DNA of 64,000 bases from Actinomyces sp. ZJ308 (GCF_011752065.1 NZ_JAAIJY010000015.1:1-64000); one strand, 5' to 3'. Counted from the stretch's first letter, positions 28,279 through 37,709 are shown. The notes: generated by a model not told the origin, from the sequence alone. Made by a program: numbers and translations.

Positions 28279-29742
28279 ATGGCATCCGTTGCAGATTCCC
28301 GTGGGGGCGCCGACGCATCAGCGGTCTCGGCCACCTCTCCCTCTCCTTCTGAGCAGGATGCCCCTGACGCCCAGGGGCACGTCACAGCGCTGGAACGCCG
28401 CATGAACCGGCGCCACCTCATGATGATCAGCTTCGGAGGAGTCATCGGCACGGGACTGTTCCTGTCCACCGGCAACACGATCAACCAGGCCGGCCCGCTG
28501 GGGACCGTGCTGGCGTACTCGATCGGCGCCGTCATCGTCTACCTGGTCATGGTGTGCCTGGGTGAGCTGAGTGTGGCGATGCCCTTCACCGGCGCCTTTC
28601 ACGTCTACGCCCGCCAGTACCTGGGACCCGCCACCGGATTCGTGACAGCCATCCTGTACTGGCTCACCTGGACGGTGGCCCTGGGCAGTGAGTTCACCGG
28701 CGCGGCCATGATCATGTACGGCTGGTTCCCGAGCGTCCCCGTGTGGGTGTGGGCCGCCTCCTTCATCGTCCTGGTCCTGGCCCTCAACATGGTCTCGGTC
28801 AAGATCTTCGCCGAGGCGGAGACGGTGCTGTCGGGGATCAAGGTGGTCGCAATCATCATGTTCATCATCCTGGGCCTTGCCGCGATCGTCGGCCTACTGC
28901 CCTACGAGGGCCACCGCTCGGTCCTGGGACTGACGAACCTGTATCGGGACGGCCTGTTCCCCAACGGCTTCGGCGCTGTGTTCACCACGATCCTGGCGGT
29001 GAACTTCGCCTTCTCCGGCACCGAGCTCATCGGTATCACGGCCGGAGAGGTCGAGAACCCGGGTGAGACCATTCCCCGGGCGATCCGCGCGACACTGGCC
29101 CGCCTGGCCATCTTCTTCATCGGCTCGATCGTCGTCATCGCGGCACTGATCCCCTGGGAGAGGGCCGGGGTCGAGGAGAGCCCCTTCGTGACGGTCCTGT
29201 CCAGGATCGGCGTGCCCTACGCCGGGGACCTCATGAACGTCGTCATCCTGGCCGCCATCCTGTCGGCGGCGAACTCGGGGCTCTACGCCTCAACCCGCAT
29301 GCTGTGGTCACTGGCCAATGAGGGCACCCTGCCCAAGGTCCTGGCCCACACCAACCGGTTCGGGGTGCCGGCGCTGGCGATGGGACTGTCCATGATCGGC
29401 GGGTTGGCCGCGCTGCTCACCTCCACCTACGCGGCCTCCACGGTCTACCTGGTTCTCGTGTCCATCTCCGGGCTCGCGGTCGTGCTGGTGTGGGTCGTCA
29501 TCTCAGCCTGCCACCTGTCCTTCCGACGGCGCTGGCTCGCCGAGGGCCGCAGCCCCGCGGACCTGACCTACCGGGCCCCCGCGTACCCGTGGGTCTCGAT
29601 CGCCGCACTGGGCCTATCGGCCGCCTCCTGCCTGCTCATCGTCTTCGACCCCGAGCAGCGCCCCGCCCTGGGGATCACCGCCGTCTTCCTGGCGGCCTGC
29701 TACGCCGGCTACTGGGGAGCCAACCGTCGGATCAGCCTCTAG
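28279..29742 (+). CDS. mmuP: S-methylmethionine permease (APC family)
   Basis: A 487-residue, 12-helix amino acid permease. Similarity to E. coli MmuP is close over the whole length, for example GVIGTGLFLSTGNTI, CLGELSVAMPFTGAFHVYAR, WLTWTVALGS, NFAFSGTELIGI and ILSAANSGLYAS. The pairing with mmuM supports the substrate call. ATG 28279 is chosen because a TAGCGT box lies 7 bases upstream; an ATG at 28246 would add 11 residues. Confidence 0.9.
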   Translation: MASVADSRGGADASAVSATSPSPSEQDAPDAQGHVTALERRMNRRHLMMISFGGVIGTGLFLSTGNTINQAGPLGTVLAYSIGAVIVYLVMVCLGELSVAMPFTGAFHVYARQYLGPATGFVTAILYWLTWTVALGSEFTGAAMIMYGWFPSVPVWVWAASFIVLVLALNMVSVKIFAEAETVLSGIKVVAIIMFIILGLAAIVGLLPYEGHRSVLGLTNLYRDGLFPNGFGAVFTTILAVNFAFSGTELIGITAGEVENPGETIPRAIRATLARLAIFFIGSIVVIAALIPWERAGVEESPFVTVLSRIGVPYAGDLMNVVILAAILSAANSGLYASTRMLWSLANEGTLPKVLAHTNRFGVPALAMGLSMIGGLAALLTSTYAASTVYLVLVSISGLAVVLVWVVISACHLSFRRRWLAEGRSPADLTYRAPAYPWVSIAALGLSAASCLLIVFDPEQRPALGITAVFLAACYAGYWGANRRISL

Positions 29743-29795
29743 GAACGGCCGAGCGGGAACGCGGAGCTCTGCTGCCCCTGCCCTCCGAAGAAGCC

Positions 29796-30170
29796 TTAGC
29801 GGGTCTCGACGATCTGCTTGCCGAAGGGGAAGCAGGTGACGGGGATGAGCTTGATGTTGGCCACCGCGAGCGGGATCCCGATGATGGTGATGGCCTGCGC
29901 AGCGGCAGTGGTGACGTGGCCGATGGCCAGCCAGAGCCCGGCAACCAGGAACCAGATGATGTTGCTGATCCCGCTCATGGCGCCGGCTCCGGGCGAGGGA
30001 ACCACCTCACGTCCGAAGGGCCACAGCACATAGGCGGCGATGCGGAAGGAGGCGACGCCGGCGGGGATCGTGACGATGAGCAGGCAGGCGATCAGACCGA
30101 AGAAGAGGTAGCCGAGGAAGAGCCAGAACCCGCCGAAGACGACCCAGATGATGTTGAGCAGCGTGCGCAT
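29796..30170 (-). CDS. YccF-family inner membrane protein
   Basis: A 124-residue membrane protein with two YccF repeats: LLNIIWVVFGGFWLFLGYLF with IPAGVASFRIAAYVLWPFG, then SNIIWFLVAGLWLAIGHV with IPLAVANIKLIPVTCFPFG. It has about four membrane helices. Molecular function unknown. It ends close to the convergent mmuP stop. Confidence 0.88.
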   Translation of the reverse strand: MRTLLNIIWVVFGGFWLFLGYLFFGLIACLLIVTIPAGVASFRIAAYVLWPFGREVVPSPGAGAMSGISNIIWFLVAGLWLAIGHVTTAAAQAITIIGIPLAVANIKLIPVTCFPFGKQIVETR

Positions 30171-30222
30171 GTCACTTATCTATCACAGGTGGACGTCTCA
30201 ACGTAGCCGCGGTCCTGGCCGG

Positions 30223-31143
30223 TCACCAGAAGATGCGCTGGGCGATGGCGTCGGCGAAGTTGTCCAGCGCCTCCGGCGCCGCCCCCAGGTAGAGACCCGC
30301 GTCGATCAACGAGACCTCCATGAGGTAGAAGCCGCCCTGGCCGTCTCCGACGACGTCGACACGGTTGAACAGGAGCTGGATGTCGCGGCCGGAGACCTCC
30401 TTGATGAGCGTGTGGATGGCCTTGCGCACACGCTCACCCCAGAGCCACTCCTGCTCGCTGGGCTCCCGCGCCGTCACGATCTCCTCATGGATCTGGTCGG
30501 TCGACTTGAAGGACGGGTGGAGCATCGGGGCCTTCTCCACCGCGTGAGAGAGCACCCCGTTGAAGTAGACCAGCGAGACCTCCCCCTTGCGGTCGACCTC
30601 CTCGAGGTATCGCTGAACCATGACGGTGCGTCCGCGGCGCAGGTGGTGCATGGCGTCGTTGATCGCCGATGACCGGGAGGAGGCGTTGGTGGCGGTGTAA
30701 CGCCCCGTACCGCGTCCGCCCGAGGAGACGGCCGGCTTGACGACGAAGTCGCCGTGCGCCGGGAAGCGGGTGTGCACCTGGTGCTTGGAGTAGCCCGCCT
30801 CCGGCTCCAGCCACGTCGTCGGAATCATGGACACACCCCACTCGCTCAGACGGGTGAGGTAGTGCTTGTCCGAGTTCCAGGTGACGACGTCGGGGTGGTT
30901 GGCCAGCCTGGGCACTGACCGGGCCCACTGCAGGAAGCCGGAGTAGTTGCCCTTGGTGGCGTAGTCGCGGACGCTGCGCAGCACGACGGTGCCTGCCTGG
31001 CCCCAGTCGACGGCGGGGTCGTTCCACACGGCGATCCGCGGCTCGATGCCACGCGCGCGCAGGGCATCGGGCAGGCCGCGGTCGTCGTCGTCAAGCTCTG
31101 GGAAGTCGGCGCAGGTAGCCAGCGTCACGATCGGGTCGCTCAT
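30223..31143 (-). CDS. ATP-grasp domain protein
   Basis: A 306-residue ATP-grasp-like protein. The ATP-binding core shows DFVVKPAVSSGGRGTGRY and MVQRYLEEVDRKGEVSLVYF. The C-terminal LLFNRVDVVGD and FYLMEVSLIDAGLYLG are the metal-binding strands. Such enzymes join a carboxylate to an amine or thiol with ATP (RimK and cycloserine-pathway DcsG relatives). No biosynthetic neighbours give a substrate. ATG 31143 is set by TAGCGT 7 bases upstream. Confidence 0.8.
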   Translation of the reverse strand: MSDPIVTLATCADFPELDDDDRGLPDALRARGIEPRIAVWNDPAVDWGQAGTVVLRSVRDYATKGNYSGFLQWARSVPRLANHPDVVTWNSDKHYLTRLSEWGVSMIPTTWLEPEAGYSKHQVHTRFPAHGDFVVKPAVSSGGRGTGRYTATNASSRSSAINDAMHHLRRGRTVMVQRYLEEVDRKGEVSLVYFNGVLSHAVEKAPMLHPSFKSTDQIHEEIVTAREPSEQEWLWGERVRKAIHTLIKEVSGRDIQLLFNRVDVVGDGQGGFYLMEVSLIDAGLYLGAAPEALDNFADAIAQRIFW

Positions 31144-31150
31144 GTGGCCC

Positions 31151-31156
31151 ACGCTA
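31151..31156 (-). promoter_or_regulatory. -10 box of leaderless ATP-grasp gene promoter
   Basis: TAGCGT, 7 bases, ATG 31143. Confidence 0.55.
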
Positions 31157-31354
31157 CCGCGCGTGGCAACGCGGTGAGAGCCTCAGGCGTGTGACGCTGA
31201 ACCGTACCTGCACCAACACGAAGAAGTACCTCCTGATCGGGAGGCCGGCGGAGAGGATCGGGAGACCGCCGCTCCCGCTCGTCGCATGTGCGTGGCAGAG
31301 GCGGACACCGGAGCGTCGGGTCGATCACGTGCCGCTGCATCACACGGGCGGTGC

Positions 31355-31360
31355 CACAAT
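31355..31360 (+). promoter_or_regulatory. Possible -10 box of leaderless small membrane protein gene
   Basis: CACAAT (off-consensus first base), 6 bases, ATG 31367. Confidence 0.35.
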
Positions 31361-31366
31361 GCCGGG

Positions 31367-31711
31367 ATGAGCGCCGAACCTCGCAAGCCCCTCCGAACCG
31401 CCGGCCAGCGCTACTGGATCTCCATGGCCTGCGTCGCCGCCGCGACCATCCTCCTCGCGGGCCTGCTCGGAGGGACGGTTTCCCTGCTTACCGGCGCACG
31501 CTCGGGCCGCGGCAGCCTGTGGGCAGGTGCGGTGATCGCCCTGGTGATGCTGGCGGGCTGGACCATCGGCACTCGCGTGCACGATCGCAAGAAGCTCGAT
31601 CTCCCCCTGTGGCGCCGTCTCGACCAGGAGCAGGCCGCCACCCTGAGGCAGTACCGCCAGTGGTCGCGCACCGGCCGCATCGAGGACGACGAGAACCGTT
31701 CGGAGCACTGA
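31367..31711 (+). CDS. Small two-helix membrane protein
   Basis: The 114-residue product has two predicted membrane segments (about residues 17-38, SMACVAAATILLAGLLGGTV, and 48-64, WAGAVIALVMLAGWTIG). A basic/acidic cytoplasmic tail ends RQWSRTGRIEDDENRSEH. Not recognised as a named family. The start is chosen from the position of the first helix and a possible leaderless -10 box. Confidence 0.6.
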   Translation: MSAEPRKPLRTAGQRYWISMACVAAATILLAGLLGGTVSLLTGARSGRGSLWAGAVIALVMLAGWTIGTRVHDRKKLDLPLWRRLDQEQAATLRQYRQWSRTGRIEDDENRSEH

Positions 31712-31822
31712 GCGATACGGAACCGCCCCCGAGACGACTCGCAGCCCCGCCGCCACCGGACCCGGCCCACTCTCAAGTCCTTGAGACTTGCCACACAAAC
31801 AGCCGGTTTCGCGGATTCCGGC

Positions 31823-31851
31823 TGGACGGACCCCTCCTCCATCCGTAAAGT
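31823..31851 (+). promoter_or_regulatory. Probable promoter of the tRNA-Lys pair
   Basis: TGGACG (31823-31828), 17-base spacer, TAAAGT (31846-31851), about 45 bases before the first tRNA-Lys. No gene lies in the 189 bases between 31711 and the tRNA. Confidence 0.45.
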
Positions 31852-31900
31852 ATTCCTCCGTCGCCCAGCGAACCGCGTCGAATGACATCGTTGTGGTGAA

Positions 31901-31973
<73 letters not shown>

Positions 31974-32021
31974 CGGATCTTCCATCCCAACGGATTGGGA
32001 GACGTCGGCCACCAAGGCCGA

Positions 32022-32094
<73 letters not shown>

Positions 32095-32375
32095 CCGCGA
32101 GGGCACGCGCTTTGCCCGGGATGACCCCGCAGGCACTGCGGCGAGAGCGGGTTGGCGGTCAGATGACATCCGCCGCAGGCATGACTGACTCGGAATGTCG
32201 CCACCTCATCGGTTTCCGCTCCCTCTCGCGATCACAGCCAGCGGCCGCTTCGGACTGCCGCGGCACCAGAAGTCTTTGCGGCGGCACGTCGGTTCTCAGG
32301 CACCTGCCTGCCACGGCGCGCGCCGCTGCGCGGCCCTGATGGGTCGACGACGTCGAAGGAAGTTGAGGGAACAGA

Positions 32376-32591
32376 ATGACACACGATATCCGCACCGCCA
32401 CCGCACTGATCGCCAAGCCCGTCACCGGCGACACCGCTCCCCATGAATCAGCTGACCGCGAGCTCTCCGCCGCGCGCGCCGAGCTCGCCTCACTAGGGGC
32501 AGCCGTCTCGCCCTCACGCCTTGAGCGGGCACTGGAACGCCTGGAGGCGGCGCAGAGGGCATCACGCCAGCCGCTCTCCCGGGCCGCCTGA
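32376..32591 (+). CDS. Small hypothetical protein, helical
   Basis: A possible 71-residue soluble protein. Residues 26-60 (ADRELSAARAELASLG, SRLERALERLEAAQ) look like two amphipathic or coiled-coil helices. A GAGGGA Shine-Dalgarno lies 5-10 bases before the ATG. No family is recognised, and high-GC DNA easily produces frames this short. The 281 bases between the tRNA-Lys and this gene show nothing else. Confidence 0.4.
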   Translation: MTHDIRTATALIAKPVTGDTAPHESADRELSAARAELASLGAAVSPSRLERALERLEAAQRASRQPLSRAA

Positions 32592-32750
32592 TCGGGACAC
32601 GCCACAGACGGCCCCGCATCGGATGAGGACTGCACGGCTGATGTGCTCAGCGTTCGCCAGATCACGAAAGTAAGTCATCGATTCCACTGCCGCAGGTACC
32701 GGGAGCGATGCGAGGATGAGCGCATCCGCCCAGGAGCCCGAGGAGGACCT

Positions 32751-33227
32751 ATGACCCAGCTCGCCGCCGGTGACCGCGCCCCGGAGTTCGCCCTGCCCGA
32801 CCAGGACGGCCGCACCGTGACCCTCGACGACCTTCGTGCCAGCACGGACAAGGGCGTCATCGTCTACTTCTATCCCAAGGCCAGCACTCCGGGCTGCACC
32901 AAGGAGGCCTGCGACTTCAGGGACTCCTTGGAGGGGCTCAAGGCGGCCGGCTACGCCGTCGTCGGCATCTCCCCTGATCCTGTCACTGCGCAGGCCAGGT
33001 TCTCCAGCCGCCACGACCTGCCCTTCCCCCTGCTGTCGGACGCCGACCACGCCGTCATGGAGGCCTGGGGCGTGTGGGGCGAGAAGAAGAACTACGGCAA
33101 GGTCTACACCGGCGTCATCCGCTCCACCGTGGTGGTGGCACCCGACGGAACCGTGACGCTGGCCCAGTACAACGTCCGGGCCACAGGGCATGTCAAGCGG
33201 CTGCGAGCCGCACTCGGCGTGGACTGA
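32751..33227 (+). CDS. bcp: Thiol peroxidase Bcp (atypical 2-Cys peroxiredoxin)
   Basis: A 158-residue peroxiredoxin reducing H2O2 and organic peroxides. The active site STPGCTKEACDF holds peroxidatic C49 and resolving C54. AGGAGG at 32741-32746 fixes ATG 32751 against the longer open frame. Confidence 0.94.
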   Translation: MTQLAAGDRAPEFALPDQDGRTVTLDDLRASTDKGVIVYFYPKASTPGCTKEACDFRDSLEGLKAAGYAVVGISPDPVTAQARFSSRHDLPFPLLSDADHAVMEAWGVWGEKKNYGKVYTGVIRSTVVVAPDGTVTLAQYNVRATGHVKRLRAALGVD

Positions 33228-33335
33228 CGAAGGCCCCGAGCCCGTAGACTCCCCCAGGCTATGTCGGCAACGGCGCAACGGAATGACACCGTTTTCCGCT
33301 ATCCGGGCTGAAGTCGGTAGAGTGGGCGCGACACA

Positions 33336-33417
33336 GCGCGAGTGGCGGAATTGGTAGACGCCCCAGGTTTAGGTCCTGGTGCCTTCGGGCGTGAGGGTTC
33401 GAGTCCCTTCTCGCGTA
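33336..33417 (+). tRNA. tRNA-Leu (TAG)
   Basis: An 82-base class II tRNA with a long variable arm (TGCCTTCGGGCGT). The acceptor is GCGCGAG/CTCGCGT, and the anticodon stem CCAGG/CCTGG with loop TTTAGGT gives anticodon TAG (33370-33372). CCA is not encoded. TAGAGT at 33318-33323 may be its -10 box. Confidence 0.96.
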
Positions 33418-33492
33418 CAGATTTCGGATCCGGGCACCGTCAGGACATGTGGGCGCTGGCGTGCGGGATATCGCCTCGCACCAGCCGTTGGT

Positions 33493-34113
33493 CTAGGGAC
33501 GCCCTCGATGACCGTAGGTCTGGTGGGCCTGCTGAAGCACGGCCAGCAGGTCCTCCTTCCCTCCGTCCAAGGTGGCCGGGAGGTAGACGCGTCCCTCTCT
33601 GACGGTCCCTCGATCCGCCATTTCGTTGACCTGCTGGCTCAGCTGAGGGGTGGCGGGGTCGTGGCTGCGCATCTGCTGTCCCAGAGGCGTCAGGGTGTAC
33701 CCGATCACCAACTGCCCTCGCGCACCACCGCCGGGGCTGATCTCCTCCCCGAAGAACTCGGCGATATCCGTCCAGCGCGCGGACTCGTTGACGACGTAGG
33801 ACTGACCGGTACGCCGTTCCAAACGCACGCCTTCAGGCGTGACCACAAGTCGGCTGCGACGAAGGATCTTCCTCACTGTGCCCGGGATGCCGACGACGCC
33901 GAAGAAGCCGATGCAGGCGATACCTGCGAGCATGTAGAGGAGCGGGGAGCTCGACTGGTTCGCGATCAGAAGGACCACGACGCCCACCACTGTGAAGGCT
34001 ACGCAGCCAAGAAGCGTCCCCCACAGGCGTAAGGGAGACTCCGGAATGACAAGCATCCCGGTAGTACGCAGCTGCTCGCTCTGCTGGCGGACTCGTCCCG
34101 TATCAGTTCCCAT
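33493..34113 (-). CDS. STM3941-like membrane protein
   Basis: The 206-residue product has two adjacent membrane helices (about residues 35-85, LWGTLLGCVAFTVVGVVVLL and LLYMLAGIACIGFFGVVGI) followed by a PH-like beta domain (SRLVVTPEGVRLE, WTDIAEFFGEEI), resembling the STM3941 family. Function unknown. ATG 34113 has GGAGGAG about 5 bases upstream, better than the ATG 7 codons earlier. Confidence 0.65.
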   Translation of the reverse strand: MGTDTGRVRQQSEQLRTTGMLVIPESPLRLWGTLLGCVAFTVVGVVVLLIANQSSSPLLYMLAGIACIGFFGVVGIPGTVRKILRRSRLVVTPEGVRLERRTGQSYVVNESARWTDIAEFFGEEISPGGGARGQLVIGYTLTPLGQQMRSHDPATPQLSQQVNEMADRGTVREGRVYLPATLDGGKEDLLAVLQQAHQTYGHRGRP

Positions 34114-34216
34114 GCGCTCCTCCACACCCTTCAACCAATCGGTATGTTAACGGGTCTGGAGTTCCCCCGGCAGATGCGGATCCCGAGCTCGATCACGTGA
34201 TCCCCGGCGGCCCGAC

Positions 34217-34510
34217 TCACTCCTCGTGCTGGACCACCTCGAAGCCGAGGACCTCCACGCTCATGCCGCGGCGCTTGTCATCCTCGTGCCCGCCGGAGGG
34301 GCGCGCGGACTGCCAGCGCTCGTAGTCCTCGCGCGTGTCCCACCGGGTCACCACGAAGTAGCGGTCCTCGCCGACCACCGGACGCAGCAGCTCGAAGCTC
34401 TGAAAGCCCTGCGAGGCGTCAACACCCCGCTTACGTGCGGCGAAGCGCTTCTCGATCTCGGCCTCGGCGCCCTCGGGGAAGGTCAGCGCGGTGATGTTGA
34501 CATAGGTCAT
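34217..34510 (-). CDS. Antibiotic biosynthesis monooxygenase (ABM) domain protein
   Basis: A 97-residue dimeric ferredoxin-like ABM domain: MTYVNITALTFPEGAEAEIE, FQSFELLRPVVGEDRYFVVT and TREDYERWQSA. Members include small haem- or quinone-oxidising enzymes, so the substrate is open. ATG 34510 is preceded by GAGGAGAA at the right distance; the 17 residues upstream in the open frame are not conserved-looking. Confidence 0.8.
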   Translation of the reverse strand: MTYVNITALTFPEGAEAEIEKRFAARKRGVDASQGFQSFELLRPVVGEDRYFVVTRWDTREDYERWQSARPSGGHEDDKRRGMSVEVLGFEVVQHEE

Positions 34511-34685
34511 GGCGTTCTCCTCGGTGTCTCCGTCGGCTCCAGGCCGGAACAGGTGTCGCAACGAACGCTACCGCCTGACCACGGCCTCGGACCACAGCCT
34601 TACCTCCCAGCTCCGGCATCCTCCGATCTCTCGGCTCCGGCATCCCAAGGTGTCGGGCCGGCCCCGGGCCCGGGTGCACGCCGGG

Positions 34686-34691
34686 TAGCCT
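34686..34691 (+). promoter_or_regulatory. -10 box of leaderless rph promoter
   Basis: TAGCCT, 6 bases, ATG 34698. Confidence 0.6.
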
Positions 34692-34697
34692 GATCCC

Positions 34698-35534
34698 ATG
34701 ACAACTGCCCCGTTCACCCGCAAGGACGGCCGCGCCGTCGACGAGCTCCGCCCCGTGACCGTGACCCGCCACTGGCTCGACCACGCCGAGGGATCGGTCC
34801 TGGTGACATTCGGACGCACCCGCGTGCTGTGTGCCGCCTCCTTCACCGAGGGCGTCCCGCGCTGGCGCAAGGGCAGCGGCGAGGGCTGGGTGACCGCCGA
34901 GTACGCCATGCTCCCCCGGGCCGGGTCGGAGCGCTCGAGCCGCGAGTCCGTGCGCGGCAAGGTCGGTGGCCGCACTCACGAGATCTCCCGCCTCATCGGC
35001 CGCAGCCTGCGCGGCATCATCGATGTGGCCGCACTGGGCGAGAACACGATCGCTCTGGACTGCGACGTCCTGCAGGCCGACGGCGGTACCCGCACCGCGG
35101 CGATCACCGGCGCCTACGTCGCCCTGGCCGACGCCGTCGCCTGGGGCACCGAGCGGGGACTGATCAAGGCCCGCCCCGGCAAGCCGGTGCTGTCCGACTC
35201 CCTGTCCGCCATCTCGGTGGGCATCATCGACGGCGTGTCCTGCCTCGATCTGCCCTACGAGGAGGACGTACGCGTCCAGACCGACATGAACGTCGTCCAG
35301 ACCGGGGACGGCCGGTTCATCGAGGTCCAGGGCACCGCCGAGCACGCCCCCTTCGACCGCTCCGAGCTGGGGACGCTCCTTGATCTGGCCGCCGCGGGCA
35401 ACGCCCGGCTCGCCGCGATCCAGCGCCGCGCCCTGGCAGGCCCCAGCGACGAGCCCTTCACCGTGTCCTCCACGGACCCGGAGGCCACCGATGTCTCAGC
35501 GACCTCAGCGTCCTCCGGGCTCACGGGAGCCTGA
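34698..35534 (+). CDS. rph: Ribonuclease PH
   Basis: A 278-residue phosphorolytic 3'-5' exoribonuclease that trims tRNA 3' ends, relevant because none of the tRNAs here encodes CCA. It shows the conserved [20 protein letters not shown] phosphate/RNA region, [30 protein letters not shown] and GTAEHAPF. The last ~35 residues are a Ser/Thr-rich extension. The stop is 3 bases from the rdgB start, so the pair is an operon. Confidence 0.96.
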   Translation: MTTAPFTRKDGRAVDELRPVTVTRHWLDHAEGSVLVTFGRTRVLCAASFTEGVPRWRKGSGEGWVTAEYAMLPRAGSERSSRESVRGKVGGRTHEISRLIGRSLRGIIDVAALGENTIALDCDVLQADGGTRTAAITGAYVALADAVAWGTERGLIKARPGKPVLSDSLSAISVGIIDGVSCLDLPYEEDVRVQTDMNVVQTGDGRFIEVQGTAEHAPFDRSELGTLLDLAAAGNARLAAIQRRALAGPSDEPFTVSSTDPEATDVSATSASSGLTGA

Positions 35535-35537
35535 TCC

Positions 35538-36245
35538 ATGAGCGCCTCCTCCCACGCCGACGACGCCCACCCGGTCGCGGACCGGGTCGAGGTGCCGTCC
35601 GGCGCCCGCCTCGTCCTGGCCACCCACAACGCCGGCAAGCTGGCCGAGCTGCGGCAGATCCTGGAGCCGCTCGTGCCGGGGCTGGATCCCGCCTCCATCA
35701 TCTCGGCCGCCCGGCTCGAGGCGTCCGAGCCGGTGGAGGACGGCCTGTCCTTCGCCGACAACGCCCTGATCAAGGCCCGCGCCCTGGCCCGAGCCACGGG
35801 CCTGCCGGCGGTGGCCGACGACTCGGGCCTGTGCGTCGACGTGCTGGGCGGAGCACCGGGAATCTTCTCAGCGCGCTGGAGCGGCCGGCACGGCGACGAC
35901 GGGGCCAACCTCCAGCTGCTCCTGAACCAGCTGGCCGACGTCTCCGATCCGCACCGCGCCGCGAGGTTCACCTGCGCCGCCGTTCTGGTCCGGCCCGCCG
36001 GCGGCGGGGTACCGGAGCGGATCACCACCATCGAGCGTTCCATGGAGGGGCGGTTGACCCGCGCCCCTCTGGGCGAGGGCGGATTCGGCTACGACCCGAT
36101 CTTCGTGCCTCTCCAGGAGGACGAGCCCGAAGGCCGGGGACGTACCACGGCCCAGATGACGCCTGAGGAGAAGCACGCCATCTCTCACCGGGGCCAGGCC
36201 TTCCGCGACCTTGCCCCCATCCTGGCCGAGGTCCTGGTCCGGTAG
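35538..36245 (+). CDS. rdgB: XTP/dITP pyrophosphatase (non-canonical purine NTPase)
   Basis: A 235-residue Ham1/RdgB enzyme removing ITP, dITP and XTP from the nucleotide pool. It shows ATHNAGKLAELRQIL, VADDSGLCVDVLGGAPGIFSA, FGYDPIFV and SHRGQAFRDL. About 24 extra residues precede the usual N-terminus. The rph-rdgB order is conserved in actinobacteria. Confidence 0.95.
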   Translation: MSASSHADDAHPVADRVEVPSGARLVLATHNAGKLAELRQILEPLVPGLDPASIISAARLEASEPVEDGLSFADNALIKARALARATGLPAVADDSGLCVDVLGGAPGIFSARWSGRHGDDGANLQLLLNQLADVSDPHRAARFTCAAVLVRPAGGGVPERITTIERSMEGRLTRAPLGEGGFGYDPIFVPLQEDEPEGRGRTTAQMTPEEKHAISHRGQAFRDLAPILAEVLVR

Positions 36246-36260
36246 GCACCGGAGGGCCCG

Positions 36261-37697
36261 TCAGTAATGGGTCACCACGGTGGTACCGATCTCCGACCAC
36301 TGCCAGATCGCTTGAGCCTCCGCTACCGGGATGTTGATGCAGCCGTGAGAGGACTCGTCCGTGCCGATGCCGAACTCCTTGACCCAGGGGGCTCCGTGAA
36401 GGGCGTAGCTCTTGTGCCAGTAGCTCACCCAGGGCACGTCTCGTTCGCAGTAGGGCCACTCAGGGGTGCACCCCATGTCCTGGGCCCGGTAGCGCAGGTA
36501 GATCTTGTAGGTGCCGGTCACCGTCTCGTGTCCGACGCCGCCGTGGTTGATCAGGATTGGCCCCTGGACGACCTTCTGCCCCTCGTAGGCGGTCAGCGTT
36601 GAGTCGGTGAGGTTGACGTCGATCCACTTCTCCCCCGCCCTGGCCTGGTAGGCGAAGCGCTCCGGCCCGTTAGGGACCACCCGGCTCTCGGTGGAGTGGG
36701 GGACCTCGTTCCAGCTGATCTCCTGGCTGGTGCTCCTGCCCTGGCCGAGCCCCTGGGCGAGCGCCGTCGCAACAGCGTCAACATTGCCCGCACGCCTTCC
36801 GGGCTTGCCCGGACGGGCGAGCTGGAGCACGGTCCCGGCGGAGTCGACGTTGTTGATGGCGTTGACCGGGGTCCGCTCCGCCTCGGCAGTCGGTGAGGAG
36901 ACCCACGCCTTGATTCTCTCCTGTGAGACCGTTGGCGCGATGTGGCCCTCCTTGACGGGGAAGTCGATCCAAGAGGCCTTCTGAGCCTTGGTGGCGGTGT
37001 GCACCGTGCCATCGACCGTCACCGAGATCTCGGCGTCCAGCAGCGCAGTGGCCGAGTGAGCCGCGGCCTGAGCCTCCTCAGTGCTCACCGTGGGCTCGGT
37101 CCGACGGACCGACACCGGTGCCACGTGGTCGGAGAGCCTGCGCACAGCGGTATCGACGGCCGAGTCAAGGTCGCCGGGGTCGATGCCGTCACCTGTTCTC
37201 CCGGGTGAGACGGTCAAGGCGCCTTCTCCTTCATCCCAGGCCACCGTCGGCTCGACGGCGTGATCGCGCAACGTGCTGCTCAGCCGTGATATCAGCGAGG
37301 CGCGGGCGTCCTTGTCAGTCGTGTACCGCACCTTCACCTCCCGCTTCCCGACGATTCCGCGAAGGAGCGCCATCGGCGATCCGGCTCCGGACACGGCGGC
37401 CTCGGCCATCGCCCGAGCGTCGACGTGGGCGACCTGGGAGAGCGGGACGGTGGTGGGGGTTCCCTCAACGGTCAGTGTCAGTGAGGCTGATGCGGCCCTC
37501 TGGGACACAAGCTCGGTCAAGGCCTGCCGGTCCATTCCGGACACGTCCTGTCCCATGAGCACGGTTCCGCGTGGGGCTCGCCCCTCGTACCTGTGCGTGT
37601 AGGCGACGGATCCGCCCGCTCCTGCCACGAGGAGGGCGACGACGGCCAGAGCGCTGATCCACCGACGCGATCGGCGCTGCTTGGAGGAGTGATGCAT
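36261..37697 (-). CDS. L,D-transpeptidase with N-terminal YoaR-like domains
   Basis: A 478-residue membrane-anchored cell-wall enzyme. There is one membrane helix near residues 14-32 (ISALAVVALLVAGAGGSVAY). Two peptidoglycan-binding/YoaR-like repeats follow (about 45-330), then a C-terminal YkuD domain with HGAPWVKEFG and SSHGCINI holding H451 and the nucleophile C453. It would form 3-3 peptidoglycan cross-links or attach proteins. Two further cysteines (CTPEWPYC) may form a disulphide. ATG 37697 is placed by TACCTT 6 bases upstream. Confidence 0.9.
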   Translation of the reverse strand: MHHSSKQRRSRRWISALAVVALLVAGAGGSVAYTHRYEGRAPRGTVLMGQDVSGMDRQALTELVSQRAASASLTLTVEGTPTTVPLSQVAHVDARAMAEAAVSGAGSPMALLRGIVGKREVKVRYTTDKDARASLISRLSSTLRDHAVEPTVAWDEGEGALTVSPGRTGDGIDPGDLDSAVDTAVRRLSDHVAPVSVRRTEPTVSTEEAQAAAHSATALLDAEISVTVDGTVHTATKAQKASWIDFPVKEGHIAPTVSQERIKAWVSSPTAEAERTPVNAINNVDSAGTVLQLARPGKPGRRAGNVDAVATALAQGLGQGRSTSQEISWNEVPHSTESRVVPNGPERFAYQARAGEKWIDVNLTDSTLTAYEGQKVVQGPILINHGGVGHETVTGTYKIYLRYRAQDMGCTPEWPYCERDVPWVSYWHKSYALHGAPWVKEFGIGTDESSHGCINIPVAEAQAIWQWSEIGTTVVTHY

Positions 37698-37703
37698 GGC
37701 GTC

Positions 37704-37709
37704 AAGGTA
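37704..37709 (-). promoter_or_regulatory. -10 box of leaderless L,D-transpeptidase promoter
   Basis: TACCTT, 6 bases, ATG 37697. Confidence 0.5.

Noticed and set aside
32159-32665. 168-codon minus-strand frame near the tRNA-Lys genes
   Set aside because: Ala/Ser/Arg-rich without start signals; overlaps a slightly better plus-strand small gene.
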